NCBI GenBank assembly: GCA_018823285.1
Contig: JAHJIQ010000002.1
Location: forward strand, 28,617-92,616
Source: Pseudomonadota bacterium
GTDB lineage: Bacteria; Desulfobacterota; Desulfobulbia; Desulfobulbales; JAGXFP01
DNA length: 64,000 bases
Reading direction: 5' to 3'
The translations under genes were made by a program, and so were the position numbers. Below, one piece after another: positions 44,266-53,388 of the stretch. The notes beneath the pieces are model-generated. The model was given only the letters and a program-made list of their open reading frames with translations. It was not told the origin of the DNA and ran no database searches. Every line of letters begins with the position of its first letter. Position 1 is the first letter of the stretch.

Positions 44266-44748
44266 TTATTGCTCCAGCTTTCGGGCCTTTTCCTCAACCT
44301 GGGCGACCATTTCAGCTTTAAAAGCAGACAATTTCCCGGCCATTGCAGAATCGGTGACCCCAATAATCTGGGCGGCAAGAATGGCTGCATTTTTGGCGCC
44401 TGCCTTGCCGATCCCCATGGTGGCAACCGGAATGCCGGGCGGCATCTGTACGGTTGACAGTAGGGCATCCAGGCCGTTCAGGGAAGAGGCATCAATCGGC
44501 ACACCAATGACCGGCAGGGTGGTGTGAGCCGCCAGGACCCCCGCCAGATGCGCAGCCATCCCCGCAGCAGCTACGATTGCCTTCAACCCCCGATCTCTGG
44601 CCGTGGTTGCGTATTTTGCGGCCCGTTCAGGGGTCCGGTGAGCGGAAGCCACGGTAATTTCGTACGGAATATCGAATTTTTTCAGCTGGTCCACACACGC
44701 CTGCATGATCGGCAGATCCGAATCACTTCCCATTACGATACCAATCAT
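44266..44748 (-). CDS. purE: N5-carboxyaminoimidazole ribonucleotide mutase
   Basis: PurE class I mutase of 160 residues, converting N5-CAIR to CAIR in purine synthesis. MGSDSDLPIM, SAHRTPER, AAAGMAAHLAG and GVPIDASSLNGLDALLSTVQMPPGIPV-type motifs (only pieces quoted) are all intact. The second of two adjacent ATGs (44746-44748), 6 nt after AGGAG, is preferred. No purK is seen nearby. It follows purD across a ~140-nt repeat-rich gap. Confidence 0.95.
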   Translation of the reverse strand: MIGIVMGSDSDLPIMQACVDQLKKFDIPYEITVASAHRTPERAAKYATTARDRGLKAIVAAAGMAAHLAGVLAAHTTLPVIGVPIDASSLNGLDALLSTVQMPPGIPVATMGIGKAGAKNAAILAAQIIGVTDSAMAGKLSAFKAEMVAQVEEKARKLEQ

Positions 44749-44783
44749 CATCAACTCCTGTCCCCGTTGCACGGAGAAGTTAA

Positions 44784-44895
44784 TAGTTAATAGTTAAGAG
44801 TTGAGAGTTGAGAGTTCATAAACCCAGGGATTTGGTATATTTTTTAAGCCCGGGGTTGTTTCCACTCTTCACTCTTAGCTTTTCATTCTTCATTC
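44784..44895. repeat. Simple repeats between purD and purE
   Basis: Tandem GTTAATA and GTTGAGA units at 44784-44817 and CACTCTT/TTCATTCTT-like units at 44863-44895, running into the purD end. Related to the tract at 13126-13165; no coding potential seen. Confidence 0.5.
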
Positions 44896-46164
44896 CCTGC
44901 GAAGTGCCTTCTGCCCGATATCTTTGCGATAGAAACTGTCCTGCCAGGAGATCATCCCGGCCGCTTGGTAGGCCGAATCAATCGCCTGCTTCAGATTTTC
45001 TCCAATGGCGGTGACACCGAGAACCCTGCCTCCCGCATTCACGATCTCGCCATCCTTTTCCGCTGTTCCGGCGTGAAACACGACCACCTCAGGAACCTTG
45101 CCAGCCTCTGACAGACCACGAATTTTTCTCCCTTTCTCGTAGGGCCCGGGATAGCCACCGGAAGCGATCACCACACAGACTGTGGGTCGCGGGTCGATCT
45201 CGAGTTCAATTTCGGCCAACCTCCCTTCGATCACCGCTTCCATAATATCCACCAAGTCGGTTTTGAGGCGCATCAACAGCGGCTGTGCTTCCGGATCACC
45301 AAAACGGCAGTTGAACTCAAGAACCTGTATTTTCCCCTGATCTATCATAAGCCCGGCATACAGTATCCCCTGATAATCACACCCTTCTGCAGCCATTGCC
45401 TTGACAGTTTTATACATGACCTTTTCCATGACCTCATCATGTATCTCACGGGTGACGACCGGGGCCGGGGAGTACGCCCCCATACCGCCGGTGTTCGGCC
45501 CCTTGTCACCATCATAGACCGCTTTGTGGTCCTGGGAACTCGGCAGGGGAAGTACCGTTTTCCCATCGGTGAAGGCAAGAAAAGAGGCCTCCTCCCCCAC
45601 CAGGAAATCTTCAACAACCAGCCTGCTGCCGGCCTCGCCGAAGGCTTTTTCGGACATGATCAGGTCAACAGCAGCAACAGCTTCTTCCGTAGTTGCCGCA
45701 ACAATCACCCCTTTTCCGGCTGCAAGTCCGTCCGCTTTGATCACAAGCGGTCCCGCCTTTTTTCTGATATAGGCAACCGCTTTCTCCCGATCCGTAAAAA
45801 CTTCATAGGCAGCTGAGGGGATCCCGTATTTTTTAAACAGATCCTTGGTGAAGACCTTGCTCCCCTCCAGGGCTGCAGCTTTACCGGAAGGACCGAAAAT
45901 TTTCAGCCCCCTTGCCTTGAAAATATCAACGATCCCGAGGGTCAGCGGAACTTCCGGTCCAACCACCGTCAAATCGACCTTTTCTGACGCTGCGTAATCC
46001 GCCAGTTTTTCACAATCGGAGGAGCTGATCGCAACGCATTCGGCCATCTGACTGATTCCCGCGTTTCCGGGTGCACAGACAATCCTGTCAACCCTGGGAC
46101 TCTGTGAAAGTTTCCAGATCAGAGCGTGCTCCCTTCCCCCAGAGCCAACTACCAGTATTTTCAT
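44890..46164 (-). CDS. purD: Phosphoribosylamine-glycine ligase
   Basis: ATP-grasp GAR synthetase of 424 residues, second step of purine synthesis. VVGSGGREHALIWKL, GPEVPLTLGIVD, LVIKADGLAAGKGVIVA, DHKAVYDGDKGPNTGGMGAY and EFNCRFGDPEAQ are intact (pieces only). The start is one of two adjacent ATGs; I use 46162-46164, 8 nt from AAGGAG. A frame from 46248 is rejected, being without homology. First gene of purD-purE-tsaC. Confidence 0.96.
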   Translation of the reverse strand: MKILVVGSGGREHALIWKLSQSPRVDRIVCAPGNAGISQMAECVAISSSDCEKLADYAASEKVDLTVVGPEVPLTLGIVDIFKARGLKIFGPSGKAAALEGSKVFTKDLFKKYGIPSAAYEVFTDREKAVAYIRKKAGPLVIKADGLAAGKGVIVAATTEEAVAAVDLIMSEKAFGEAGSRLVVEDFLVGEEASFLAFTDGKTVLPLPSSQDHKAVYDGDKGPNTGGMGAYSPAPVVTREIHDEVMEKVMYKTVKAMAAEGCDYQGILYAGLMIDQGKIQVLEFNCRFGDPEAQPLLMRLKTDLVDIMEAVIEGRLAEIELEIDPRPTVCVVIASGGYPGPYEKGRKIRGLSEAGKVPEVVVFHAGTAEKDGEIVNAGGRVLGVTAIGENLKQAIDSAYQAAGMISWQDSFYRKDIGQKALRRE

Positions 46165-46218
46165 CATTAATTCTCCTTCATCAACAACACTTGTCAATCC
46201 TTTCTTTTGCGAAAAAAC

Positions 46219-46248
46219 ATCGTACCCGCATGACAATATGATTGTCAA
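46219..46248 (-). promoter_or_regulatory. Candidate purD promoter overlapping a palindromic operator
   Basis: Minus strand TTGACA (plus 46243-46248), 18-nt spacer, TACGAT (plus 46219-46224). The -35 box overlaps TGACAAT-ATG-ATTGTCA (46231-46247), a 7-bp perfect inverted repeat that could be a repressor site. Confidence 0.45.
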
Positions 46249-46297
46249 TATCGATGCCTTGCGATCTCTCTTTTCCTTACATTCATACTATTTATTC

Positions 46298-46326
46298 TTG
46301 ACACTCTGGAAGCTCACTACTATTGT
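46298..46326 (+). promoter_or_regulatory. Candidate promoter of the TetR gene
   Basis: TTGACA (46298-46303), 17-nt spacer, TATTGT (46321-46326). Downstream, in the ~170-nt leader, the palindrome TTGTTAACAA (around 46365-46374) may be an operator, perhaps for autoregulation. The 330-nt purD-tetR gap holds no gene. Confidence 0.5.
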
Positions 46327-46497
46327 ACGCAAAAAAATGAGGCTTCATTCATTATTGTTCATTTGTTAACAATTTCTTGTTCGCTGATCAACTGTTGATG
46401 ATGAAAGCTGATAATATCCAGGATAATGGTGTAACGAGCCGGTATACACCCTCCCAGGTAACTGATTTAGATTTGGAACGAAAAATTCTATTGAGCC

Positions 46498-47091
46498 ATG
46501 CGAGTATCCGACAAACACAACAAAATTATCCAGGCCGCAATAAAGGTTTTTGCCCGTAAGGGATTTTACAGCGCCAGAATATCAGACATCGCTCAGGAGG
46601 CCAAAGTCGCCGACGGGACGATCTATCTTTATTTCAACAACAAATATGACATTCTGATCTCGGTTTTTGAAGAAGAGATCGGCAAGATAATCCTCGAAGT
46701 CAAAAACCTCACTGATCAGGAGGAAGACCCGAAAGAAAAGCTCAAAATTTTTGCCATGCAGCATATGCGAATGGTGAGAGAGCGAAAGGATCTTGCCGAG
46801 GTTCTACAAATGGAATTACGGCAGAGCAACAAGTTCATGCGTGAGTACCGCAACACCAAGTTCATTGAATACGTTGATATCGTCTCAAGGATTATCCACA
46901 AGGGCCAGGAAGCAGGGATATTCAGAAATGATGTGATGCCGGGAGTCGCCAAAAGAGCCTTGTTCGGAGCTTTGGATGAAACAGCGCGACTCTGGATATT
47001 GTCACCGAACAATCAGTACACCATCGAAGAGGCCGCTGAGCAGATCAGCAAGATCTTTCTCAGCGGTATCGAAGCAAAATCGCAATCCTGA
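46498..47091 (+). CDS. TetR/AcrR-family transcriptional regulator
   Basis: DNA-binding repressor of 197 residues. The N-terminal helix-turn-helix (IIQAAIKVFARKGFYSARISDIA, pieces of a TetR HTH; VADGTIYLYFNNKYDIL) is classic, and the C-terminal domain is a helical ligand-binding type resembling FadR/PsrA-like acyl-CoA regulators by eye. Ligand and target are unknown. Preceded by a sigma-70-like promoter and followed by a hairpin (47098-47124). No adjacent efflux or fatty-acid genes give a clue. Confidence 0.88.
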   Translation: MRVSDKHNKIIQAAIKVFARKGFYSARISDIAQEAKVADGTIYLYFNNKYDILISVFEEEIGKIILEVKNLTDQEEDPKEKLKIFAMQHMRMVRERKDLAEVLQMELRQSNKFMREYRNTKFIEYVDIVSRIIHKGQEAGIFRNDVMPGVAKRALFGALDETARLWILSPNNQYTIEEAAEQISKIFLSGIEAKSQS

Positions 47092-47097
47092 ACCATG

Positions 47098-47124
47098 TCA
47101 GGCAGAACGAACCGTTCTGCCTGA
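47098..47124. terminator. Hairpin between convergent tetR and greA
   Basis: Perfect 12-bp stem TCAGGCAGAACG/CGTTCTGCCTGA with an AAC loop, 7 nt after the tetR stop. No T run follows, so termination efficiency is uncertain. Confidence 0.55.
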
Positions 47125-47186
47125 ATTCATCCACCATTTTTACCGGAAAACCGCCGGGAATCCGCAATCTCTTTTCCCAGGCGGAA

Positions 47187-47672
47187 TCAGGACTCCTGGG
47201 ACGGGGTTATTTCGATAATTTCAAATTGCCTGATTCCCCCCGGTGTGCGGACCTGCACATCATCACCGACACTTTTACCAAGCATGGAGCTACCGAGAGG
47301 CGACTGGACTGAAATGCGGCCTTTTCTAAGATCCGATTCTTCAGGCCCTAAAATCCTGTAGACCAATTCTTCATCGGTATCAAGATCGTTAACAGTCACC
47401 ACTGTACCGAACACAACTTTTTCGCAATTCACCTTGGTACAGTCAATCACTTCGGCCCGGCTCAACTTATCTTTCAGCTCCATGATTCGTCCCTCAATGA
47501 AGCTCTGCCGCTCTTTAGCCGCATGATATTCGGCATTTTCCTTCAGGTCGCCATGTTCTCTGGCCCGCTCAATATCCTTGATGTTTTCCATACGATCTGT
47601 TTTCAGGAGTTTCTCAAGTTCTATCTTCAGGGTTTCATACCCGCTTTTTGACATGGGCAAACGTATTACCAT
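47187..47672 (-). CDS. greA: Transcription elongation factor GreA
   Basis: Rescues backtracked RNA polymerase by stimulating transcript cleavage. The 161 residues have an N-terminal coiled coil with the acidic tip (AREHGDLKENAEYHAAKERQ-type motif) and the C-terminal FKBP-like domain (SPLGSSMLGKSVGD, VRTPGG). The ATG at 47670-47672 is set by GGGAGG 8 nt upstream; an in-frame GTG 14 codons earlier is rejected. Monocistronic. Confidence 0.96.
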   Translation of the reverse strand: MVIRLPMSKSGYETLKIELEKLLKTDRMENIKDIERAREHGDLKENAEYHAAKERQSFIEGRIMELKDKLSRAEVIDCTKVNCEKVVFGTVVTVNDLDTDEELVYRILGPEESDLRKGRISVQSPLGSSMLGKSVGDDVQVRTPGGIRQFEIIEITPSQES

Positions 47673-47844
47673 TTTGTAAACCTCCCAAAAAAAACTACGG
47701 CGGGAAATTCCCACCGCTCAAAGTTAACTATCACTTGCTGATTAGTATGACAACCGAATCTATAGGTTGATATTACGGATCAAGACCGATCTTTGGGGTT
47801 TGATCTTTGACAACAGGCTGCACGGGCCCGCACTCACTTCCCTT

Positions 47845-47946
47845 TCAGGAAAAACCACCTTTCATCCTGGGAAGGATATAACCGATCAGAAAAAACCAGA
47901 ACAGAATAAAACAGATAATCTCAACCACTTCCACCCAACCCGTCAT
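47845..47946 (-). CDS. Possible 33-residue single-helix membrane protein
   Basis: Unannotated short frame in the 343-nt gap between greA and the TPR gene: it begins MTGWVEVVEIICFILFWFF, continues LIGYILPRMKGGFS, then TGA. One hydrophobic helix (~8-25) followed by positive residues. GAGAGGG lies about 5-6 nt before the ATG. If real it would follow the TPR gene on the same strand. No homologue is recalled; the remainder of the gap is greA promoter region without other features. Confidence 0.4.
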   Translation of the reverse strand: MTGWVEVVEIICFILFWFFLIGYILPRMKGGFS

Positions 47947-48015
47947 GCCCACCCTCTCCCGGAAAGATCAGATTCAACTGCAACAATACCTATTTCCTTG
48001 CCATTATGCAAGAAC

Positions 48016-51000
48016 TCAACTCCCCGAGACCAGCGTGCCAAAGGCTTTTTCCCAGTTCCATTGGGCGAAGTATCTTACCGCAATCGAATTTGTTTTTCTG
48101 CTTTTTTCCGTGGCATTGTCTATCAGGGAGGCGGCAGACATCAATTGCTCAGCAAGCCCCGGTTGCTCGGTTGAAGAGAAGGTTACGACCTGCCACAAAG
48201 ACCTCTTCTTTTTCGTAACGGTCATTTCAAGTCCGGCCTGGGCGAGCTCCCTGGCGAGAATATCGTCAGTTCTTTCGGGAAACAGCCTGGCCCTGCTTTG
48301 CTCGACGCCAGCCCTGTTCCCTGTTGCAAGAACCGCGCGCGCTTTGAGGAATTCCATATCCATCCGCCCGGGATAGCGCTCCAGAATCTCATCACATTTT
48401 TCGATCGAAAGAGCGTTTTCCCGGGTAAGGAAATAGCCTTTTGCAACGAGCACGGAAAGAGAAACGTTTTCCGGGTATTTTTCCATAAGTTTCCGCAACA
48501 GGTCTATCGTCTTGTCCGCGCGCCCGGACGCCTGCATGGCCAAAGCCATGAGATATCCTGCCCGGGAAGACTGCGGGGCCTCAAGCATGGCCTTTTCAGC
48601 GGCAATGGCCTGGTATCCGGGAAGATCGTACTTTTTCAAGAGCTGAGCAAGTTCCAGAAGTTCCAACACCCCTCCTGAAGAACTGATCAGCAGGTCAAAA
48701 ATACTCCCGGCGGCTTCCCGTTCTTCAGCTATATGATAGATCCGGAGCAGCAGGACCAGGACTTCTTTATCAACCTCATCGTTACCAAGCAGCGCGAGAC
48801 ATTGCCGTTCTGCGTCGGCCAGTTCTCCATCTTCAGTATAGATCTCGGCGAGCAGAAGACCTGCCCGGCGCACGACTTCACGTCCTTCCGGGTCAGACCT
48901 CACCCTGCCCCTCACCGACTCCTGCAGAATCTGCCGGGTCAAGACTCCCGCGCTGGCAAGCTCATCCACGGAAGCAAGCAGTCTGGCCTTCATCAGTTTG
49001 ACACGGGCCGAATTTTCCCCCGCCAGTGAGGAATATCGGTCAAACCACACTCGGGCCTTTACCGTGGCGACATTCCTCCTGGAAAGAGAAAGGTCGAAGA
49101 GTCTCTGCAGAACCGGCAACTGTTGCCCGGAATCTAAATAATACTCCCTGAGGAGTTCCTCGGCTTCATACAAAAGCCCTTCCTCTTCAAGAAGATTGCT
49201 GAGTCCGAGGACTGCCTGCCCATATTCCCGAGATCTCTGAAATGGTGGGCGGTCGCCCCTTTCAGTGTCCCGGAAGTTGCCGAGAATCTCTTTATAGAGG
49301 CTGAACGCTTTGCCGAAGTCACAGGCCTTTCTGTAGGACTCGGCGGCCAGCAGAAGATCGGCGGGACTGACCACAAAATTGGAGCTCTCAAGTTGCTCAA
49401 TCAACCCCGCCAATGCGACAAGATCGCCAAGTTCACCGGCCAGAACAATACATCGCCTCCTGATGTCATTCCGGTTCGGTGATAATGCGAGCAGTTTTTC
49501 ATAATCAGCAAGCGCCTCTGCAGGTTGCTGCAGCTCCTCATGCAACTGACCCCGGCCTTCAAAAAGCGCCCAGCCTATGTAGCCGGCCCGCTGCAACTTC
49601 CCGTAATATTCGAGACTCTCCTGCAGCTCGCCAGAATCTCTCTTCATCTGTGCCAGTTTCAAAATAACCTGCATATCTTCCGGAACAAGCTCATGCAATA
49701 GCTGCAGGGCCTCGACCTGTTCTTTTATTCTGCCAAGACGGCCGAGAAGGTCGGCAATGGCCCTGAAAACTTCAGGGCGGTTCGGAGCAAGTCTGGAGAT
49801 GTGCCCCCACATGAACAGGGCCCCCTCCAGTTGTCCGGCAGCAAGAAGATCTGATGCCAACTGGTTAAGAATCGCAGGATCGTCAGGAGTTATGGCCAGA
49901 ATCCGGCGATACAGTGCAACCGTATCGGTCCCCAGCGCGATATTAATATTGATAATCGACCGGAGTGCATCCAGATCATCCGGACGCAACTGGACATATC
50001 TTTCAAAATACGGCAGGGCCTCGGCAAAACGGTCGGTTTGCACGTATATTCTGCAGATTTTGGCCAGGAGTGAATGGTTGTGTTCATCATTTTCAAGCAG
50101 AGACAGGAGATGTTCCAGAGCCTTGTCATACTGCCCCCGGTTCTCGTAATAAATGGCCAGTCGTCCCCTGGCCTCACGATGGTCCGGATCAATGTTAAGT
50201 ATTTTCTGCCAGTACTGGACCGCCGTCTTGTAACGCTCGAGACGTTCATGGATCCTGGCGGTCATCAGCAGGATATCAAGCCCGGATGTTCGGTCAGCGG
50301 CAAGCTCGACCAGAAGCTTTCTGGCTGTTTCCAGTTTCCCGATTTCAAAAGCGAGACTGGCAAGGGCGATTTTGACTCCCCGATCATTCGGTTTCAGGTC
50401 GAAAATTTTTTTTATCAGAGGATATGCTTCTTTTTTACGCCCCCCTTCGACCAGGCTCTGGGCCATTCCCGACAATGCCACCAGATCTCCGGAATTCCGG
50501 GAATAATTCCTGGTAAACAGATCAAGCGCCCTGCTGAAATGGCCCTGGCCGCGCAATGCGATGGCAAGGGCATTCAGGTAGATACTTTTTTCGGGATACG
50601 ATTCACACAGCAGTTCCAGATTTTTTACGGCCTGCTCCCAGTCACCGATCCTGATGAGAAGCCAGCAGAACTCCCAGCGTGCTTCCTCAAGCTTCGGCTT
50701 TACCGCAAGAAGCTCATCGTATCTGGCCGCACCACCTTTAAAATCACCAGCCCTGACCAGCCCTCGCCCTTCGTCCCATAATTTTTTCCATGGCGGGAGA
50801 GTAACTCCCTGCATCGAGAGTTCCACCTCCGGGATCGGAGACGGGATGACCAGAAGATCCCCCAGAGCGGCCTGAGCTTTGACCGGGTTAAGACACCACA
50901 GCAGAAAAGTGAACATAAGTGACAAGAAAAGAGCCATTACCGGTCCTGAACGGAAGATTTTCCCCGGAAAACACCTTCCTGGTCGCAATTCTGTTCTGCG

Positions 51001-51018
51001 AATGTCGTTTTCAGTCAT
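48016..51018 (-). CDS. Large exported TPR-repeat protein
   Basis: Protein of about 1000 residues with one N-terminal hydrophobic segment (~residues 28-50, ending AQAALGD: signal peptide or anchor), then tetratricopeptide repeats nearly end to end (for example ARGRLAIYYENRGQYDKALEHL, cut here). Probably periplasmic or membrane-anchored scaffolding. The ATG at 51016-51018 overlaps the stop of the aminotransferase gene upstream by 8 nt. Such TPR proteins often accompany polysaccharide or secretion systems; the only partner here is the sugar aminotransferase. Confidence 0.82.
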   Translation of the reverse strand: MTENDIRRTELRPGRCFPGKIFRSGPVMALFLSLMFTFLLWCLNPVKAQAALGDLLVIPSPIPEVELSMQGVTLPPWKKLWDEGRGLVRAGDFKGGAARYDELLAVKPKLEEARWEFCWLLIRIGDWEQAVKNLELLCESYPEKSIYLNALAIALRGQGHFSRALDLFTRNYSRNSGDLVALSGMAQSLVEGGRKKEAYPLIKKIFDLKPNDRGVKIALASLAFEIGKLETARKLLVELAADRTSGLDILLMTARIHERLERYKTAVQYWQKILNIDPDHREARGRLAIYYENRGQYDKALEHLLSLLENDEHNHSLLAKICRIYVQTDRFAEALPYFERYVQLRPDDLDALRSIININIALGTDTVALYRRILAITPDDPAILNQLASDLLAAGQLEGALFMWGHISRLAPNRPEVFRAIADLLGRLGRIKEQVEALQLLHELVPEDMQVILKLAQMKRDSGELQESLEYYGKLQRAGYIGWALFEGRGQLHEELQQPAEALADYEKLLALSPNRNDIRRRCIVLAGELGDLVALAGLIEQLESSNFVVSPADLLLAAESYRKACDFGKAFSLYKEILGNFRDTERGDRPPFQRSREYGQAVLGLSNLLEEEGLLYEAEELLREYYLDSGQQLPVLQRLFDLSLSRRNVATVKARVWFDRYSSLAGENSARVKLMKARLLASVDELASAGVLTRQILQESVRGRVRSDPEGREVVRRAGLLLAEIYTEDGELADAERQCLALLGNDEVDKEVLVLLLRIYHIAEEREAAGSIFDLLISSSGGVLELLELAQLLKKYDLPGYQAIAAEKAMLEAPQSSRAGYLMALAMQASGRADKTIDLLRKLMEKYPENVSLSVLVAKGYFLTRENALSIEKCDEILERYPGRMDMEFLKARAVLATGNRAGVEQSRARLFPERTDDILARELAQAGLEMTVTKKKRSLWQVVTFSSTEQPGLAEQLMSAASLIDNATEKSRKTNSIAVRYFAQWNWEKAFGTLVSGS

Positions 51019-52198
51019 AGAATGCGGATATCCGTTCAACTACATATTCCTGCATTTGATCGGTCAGTTCCGGATAAATCGGTAAGGCAAGAGTTTCTCG
51101 TGCCGCCTTTTCCGACTCAGGATAAGAAAGCGTGTCATACCCCATCCCGACCAGACATTTCTGCTGATGCAGAGGAATCGGGTAATAGATCTCAGCGCCG
51201 ATGTTTTCAGACTTCAGATACTCCAGCAATTGATCCCGTTTTTCGACCCGGATCACATACTGATTGTAGATATGATAATCCGGGGAAACCCCACTCTTTT
51301 CAGCCGCTTCGCGATACACGGCAACGGGAAGCCCAACCTGCTCACCTGCCAGCCCCTTATCGCGGAACAGCCGGTTGTAGAGTTCACCATTTTCCCGGCG
51401 GGCGCGATGCCAATCCGGAAGGTGCGGCAATTTCACATTCAGCACAACCGCCTGAACGGGATCGAGCCGAAAATTGCCGCCGACTATGGCATGATGATAT
51501 TTCGGCTCCCCACCATGGACCCTGATCACCCGGATGAGGTGAGCAAGTTCAGGGTCGCTCAAGACGATCATGCCCCCGTCACCGATCCCGCCAAGATTTT
51601 TGCTGGGGAAAAAGGAAAAACAGCCGGCCGTGCCCATGGCACCGGCTCTATGCCATGCCATTCCACCCTTTCCGGGAATTGGACAGGAAGCTCCGATCGC
51701 CTGGGCCGCATCCTCGAGCACAGGGATTCCATATCGCGCCGAAATATCCAGAATTCTCGCCATATCGGCACACTGCCCGTACAGATGCACCGGCAGAATA
51801 ACTTTCACTTTTTTCGCGGTTTCCGGCTCTTCCACAAGGATCCTTTCGATTTCGTCCGGATCAACATTATAGCTCACCGGATCAATATCGACAAAGAGTG
51901 GCCGGGCCCCGAGCCTTAAAACACAGCCCATGGTTGCGAAGAAGGTATATGGAGTGGTCAGAACCAGGTCCCCCGGCCCGACACCCATCGCCATCAGTGC
52001 GGCGAGCAAGGCATCGGTGCCGCTGGCAACCCCGATGGCATACGAAGTCCCGCAATACTCTGCCACATTTTTTTCAAACTCCTCAACCTTGGGCCCGAGG
52101 ATATAACCGGTCGAGTCCACAACTTCGGTGACTGCTTCAAGTATCTGTTTCCGCAAAGGCTGCAGCTGCTTTTTCAGGTCCAAAAGGGGTACGTTCAT
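51011..52198 (-). CDS. DegT/DnrJ/EryC1/StrS-family aminotransferase
   Basis: PLP-dependent aminotransferase of 395 residues, the family that converts nucleotide-linked keto-sugars to amino-sugars for surface glycans. VASGTDALLAALMA, EDAAQAIGA and the lysine-bearing FFPSKNLGGIGDGGM (PLP Lys) are clear, as is the family end (DYHIYNQYVI, IPLHQQ). AGAGAAGAG precedes the ATG. The substrate sugar cannot be told from sequence alone. It overlaps the TPR gene by 8 nt and follows rpoH by 85 nt. Confidence 0.92.
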   Translation of the reverse strand: MNVPLLDLKKQLQPLRKQILEAVTEVVDSTGYILGPKVEEFEKNVAEYCGTSYAIGVASGTDALLAALMAMGVGPGDLVLTTPYTFFATMGCVLRLGARPLFVDIDPVSYNVDPDEIERILVEEPETAKKVKVILPVHLYGQCADMARILDISARYGIPVLEDAAQAIGASCPIPGKGGMAWHRAGAMGTAGCFSFFPSKNLGGIGDGGMIVLSDPELAHLIRVIRVHGGEPKYHHAIVGGNFRLDPVQAVVLNVKLPHLPDWHRARRENGELYNRLFRDKGLAGEQVGLPVAVYREAAEKSGVSPDYHIYNQYVIRVEKRDQLLEYLKSENIGAEIYYPIPLHQQKCLVGMGYDTLSYPESEKAARETLALPIYPELTDQMQEYVVERISAFYD

Positions 52199-52283
52199 CT
52201 CTTCTCTCTGATCGTGTATGGGTTTGGATTTTTTCCGGGAACAGGAATGTTCCTCATGGACAACCGGGTCCCGGTTCGATTGC

Positions 52284-53270
52284 TCACCCGCCGCGACGCC
52301 AGCTGGTGAGTATCTCGTCGAGGTAGTTTTTAATGTCGGGAAGTTCCTGCTCGAAAAAAGTTTTCATCTTGCCGAGCAGATTCGCCTCAATCTGCCTGAC
52401 CCTCTCCCGGGATATGGAATACTCGTCGGCGATGGTCTGGAGGGTGAGCGGCTCATCACTCAGGAGCCTGTCAACCAGAATTGCATGCTCCTTGTCATTC
52501 AGGCTGCCTTTCAGTTTTTCGATCACCGCTGAGATCTTGGCTTTCATCTCATTCTCAGCCACCATCTCTTCAACGGTCGGTCCGTAACTCTCGATAAAGT
52601 CCTTCTGTTCGTCACTGGAATCATCCCGGATCGGGCTTTCAAGGGATAGATCATTGCCGCCCATCCGCTGGGTCATCTCAATAACTTCGCTCTCCTTCAC
52701 ATTCAGCCTTTCGGCAAGGAGTTTGGGTTCTGCCTTGAACCCCTGGGCCTCCAGAAGTTTACGTTCCTTGTTCAGACTGAAAAACAGCTTGCGCTGGGCC
52801 TGGGTGGTGCCGATTTTCACCAGCCGCCAGTTGTCCATGATCGATTTGAGGATATAGGCCCGTATCCAGTAGGCGGCATAGTAAGAGAATTTAACGCCCC
52901 GGTAAGGGTCGAATTTCTTTACCGCCTGGACCAGACCGACATTTCCTTCCTGAATGAGATCCAGAAAGTTCTGCATCCAGTACTTCTGAAAATCCATGGC
53001 AACTTTAACCACGAGGCGGAGATTGGAGGTCACCAGGCGGTATGCGGCATCGGGATCTTTCGTTTCCTGATAACGAATTGCCAGTTCCTCAGTCTCCTCA
53101 CGTGATAAAAGTTCGTGCTGGCTGATCTCCTGCAGATAACGGTGCAACCCGGCCTGACCGAGCGCCGGAAGATGCTCGTCGTCGGCAAGAGCCACCAGCG
53201 GATGTTGCATCACATCGGAATCTATGGGTTGACCTTCCTCATAATCAGAGTCGGTCATTCTTTTCGTCAT
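52284..53270 (-). CDS. rpoH: RNA polymerase sigma factor RpoH (sigma-32 type)
   Basis: Heat-shock-type sigma factor of 328 residues. Region 2 contains [35 protein letters not shown] core (pieces) and [12 protein letters not shown]; the RpoH-box-like [13 protein letters not shown] lies after it, and region 4 ends with [18 protein letters not shown]. The RpoH box argues for sigma-32 over RpoD or RpoS. Start is uncertain: ATG 53268-53270 is used, 53258 also possible. Its target genes may include the DnaJ-like gene here, but no promoter test was made. Confidence 0.93.
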   Translation of the reverse strand: MTKRMTDSDYEEGQPIDSDVMQHPLVALADDEHLPALGQAGLHRYLQEISQHELLSREETEELAIRYQETKDPDAAYRLVTSNLRLVVKVAMDFQKYWMQNFLDLIQEGNVGLVQAVKKFDPYRGVKFSYYAAYWIRAYILKSIMDNWRLVKIGTTQAQRKLFFSLNKERKLLEAQGFKAEPKLLAERLNVKESEVIEMTQRMGGNDLSLESPIRDDSSDEQKDFIESYGPTVEEMVAENEMKAKISAVIEKLKGSLNDKEHAILVDRLLSDEPLTLQTIADEYSISRERVRQIEANLLGKMKTFFEQELPDIKNYLDEILTSWRRGG

Positions 53271-53388
53271 AACAGCTGCCAGCTCCACAGTTATCTCGCC
53301 CTGGCTTTCAGGCAAAAAAAACCTATATATATAATCTCTTTGATTTTAGCCAGCCATTTATAAAAACAGGGCCGTCGGCAGAAAGCGT

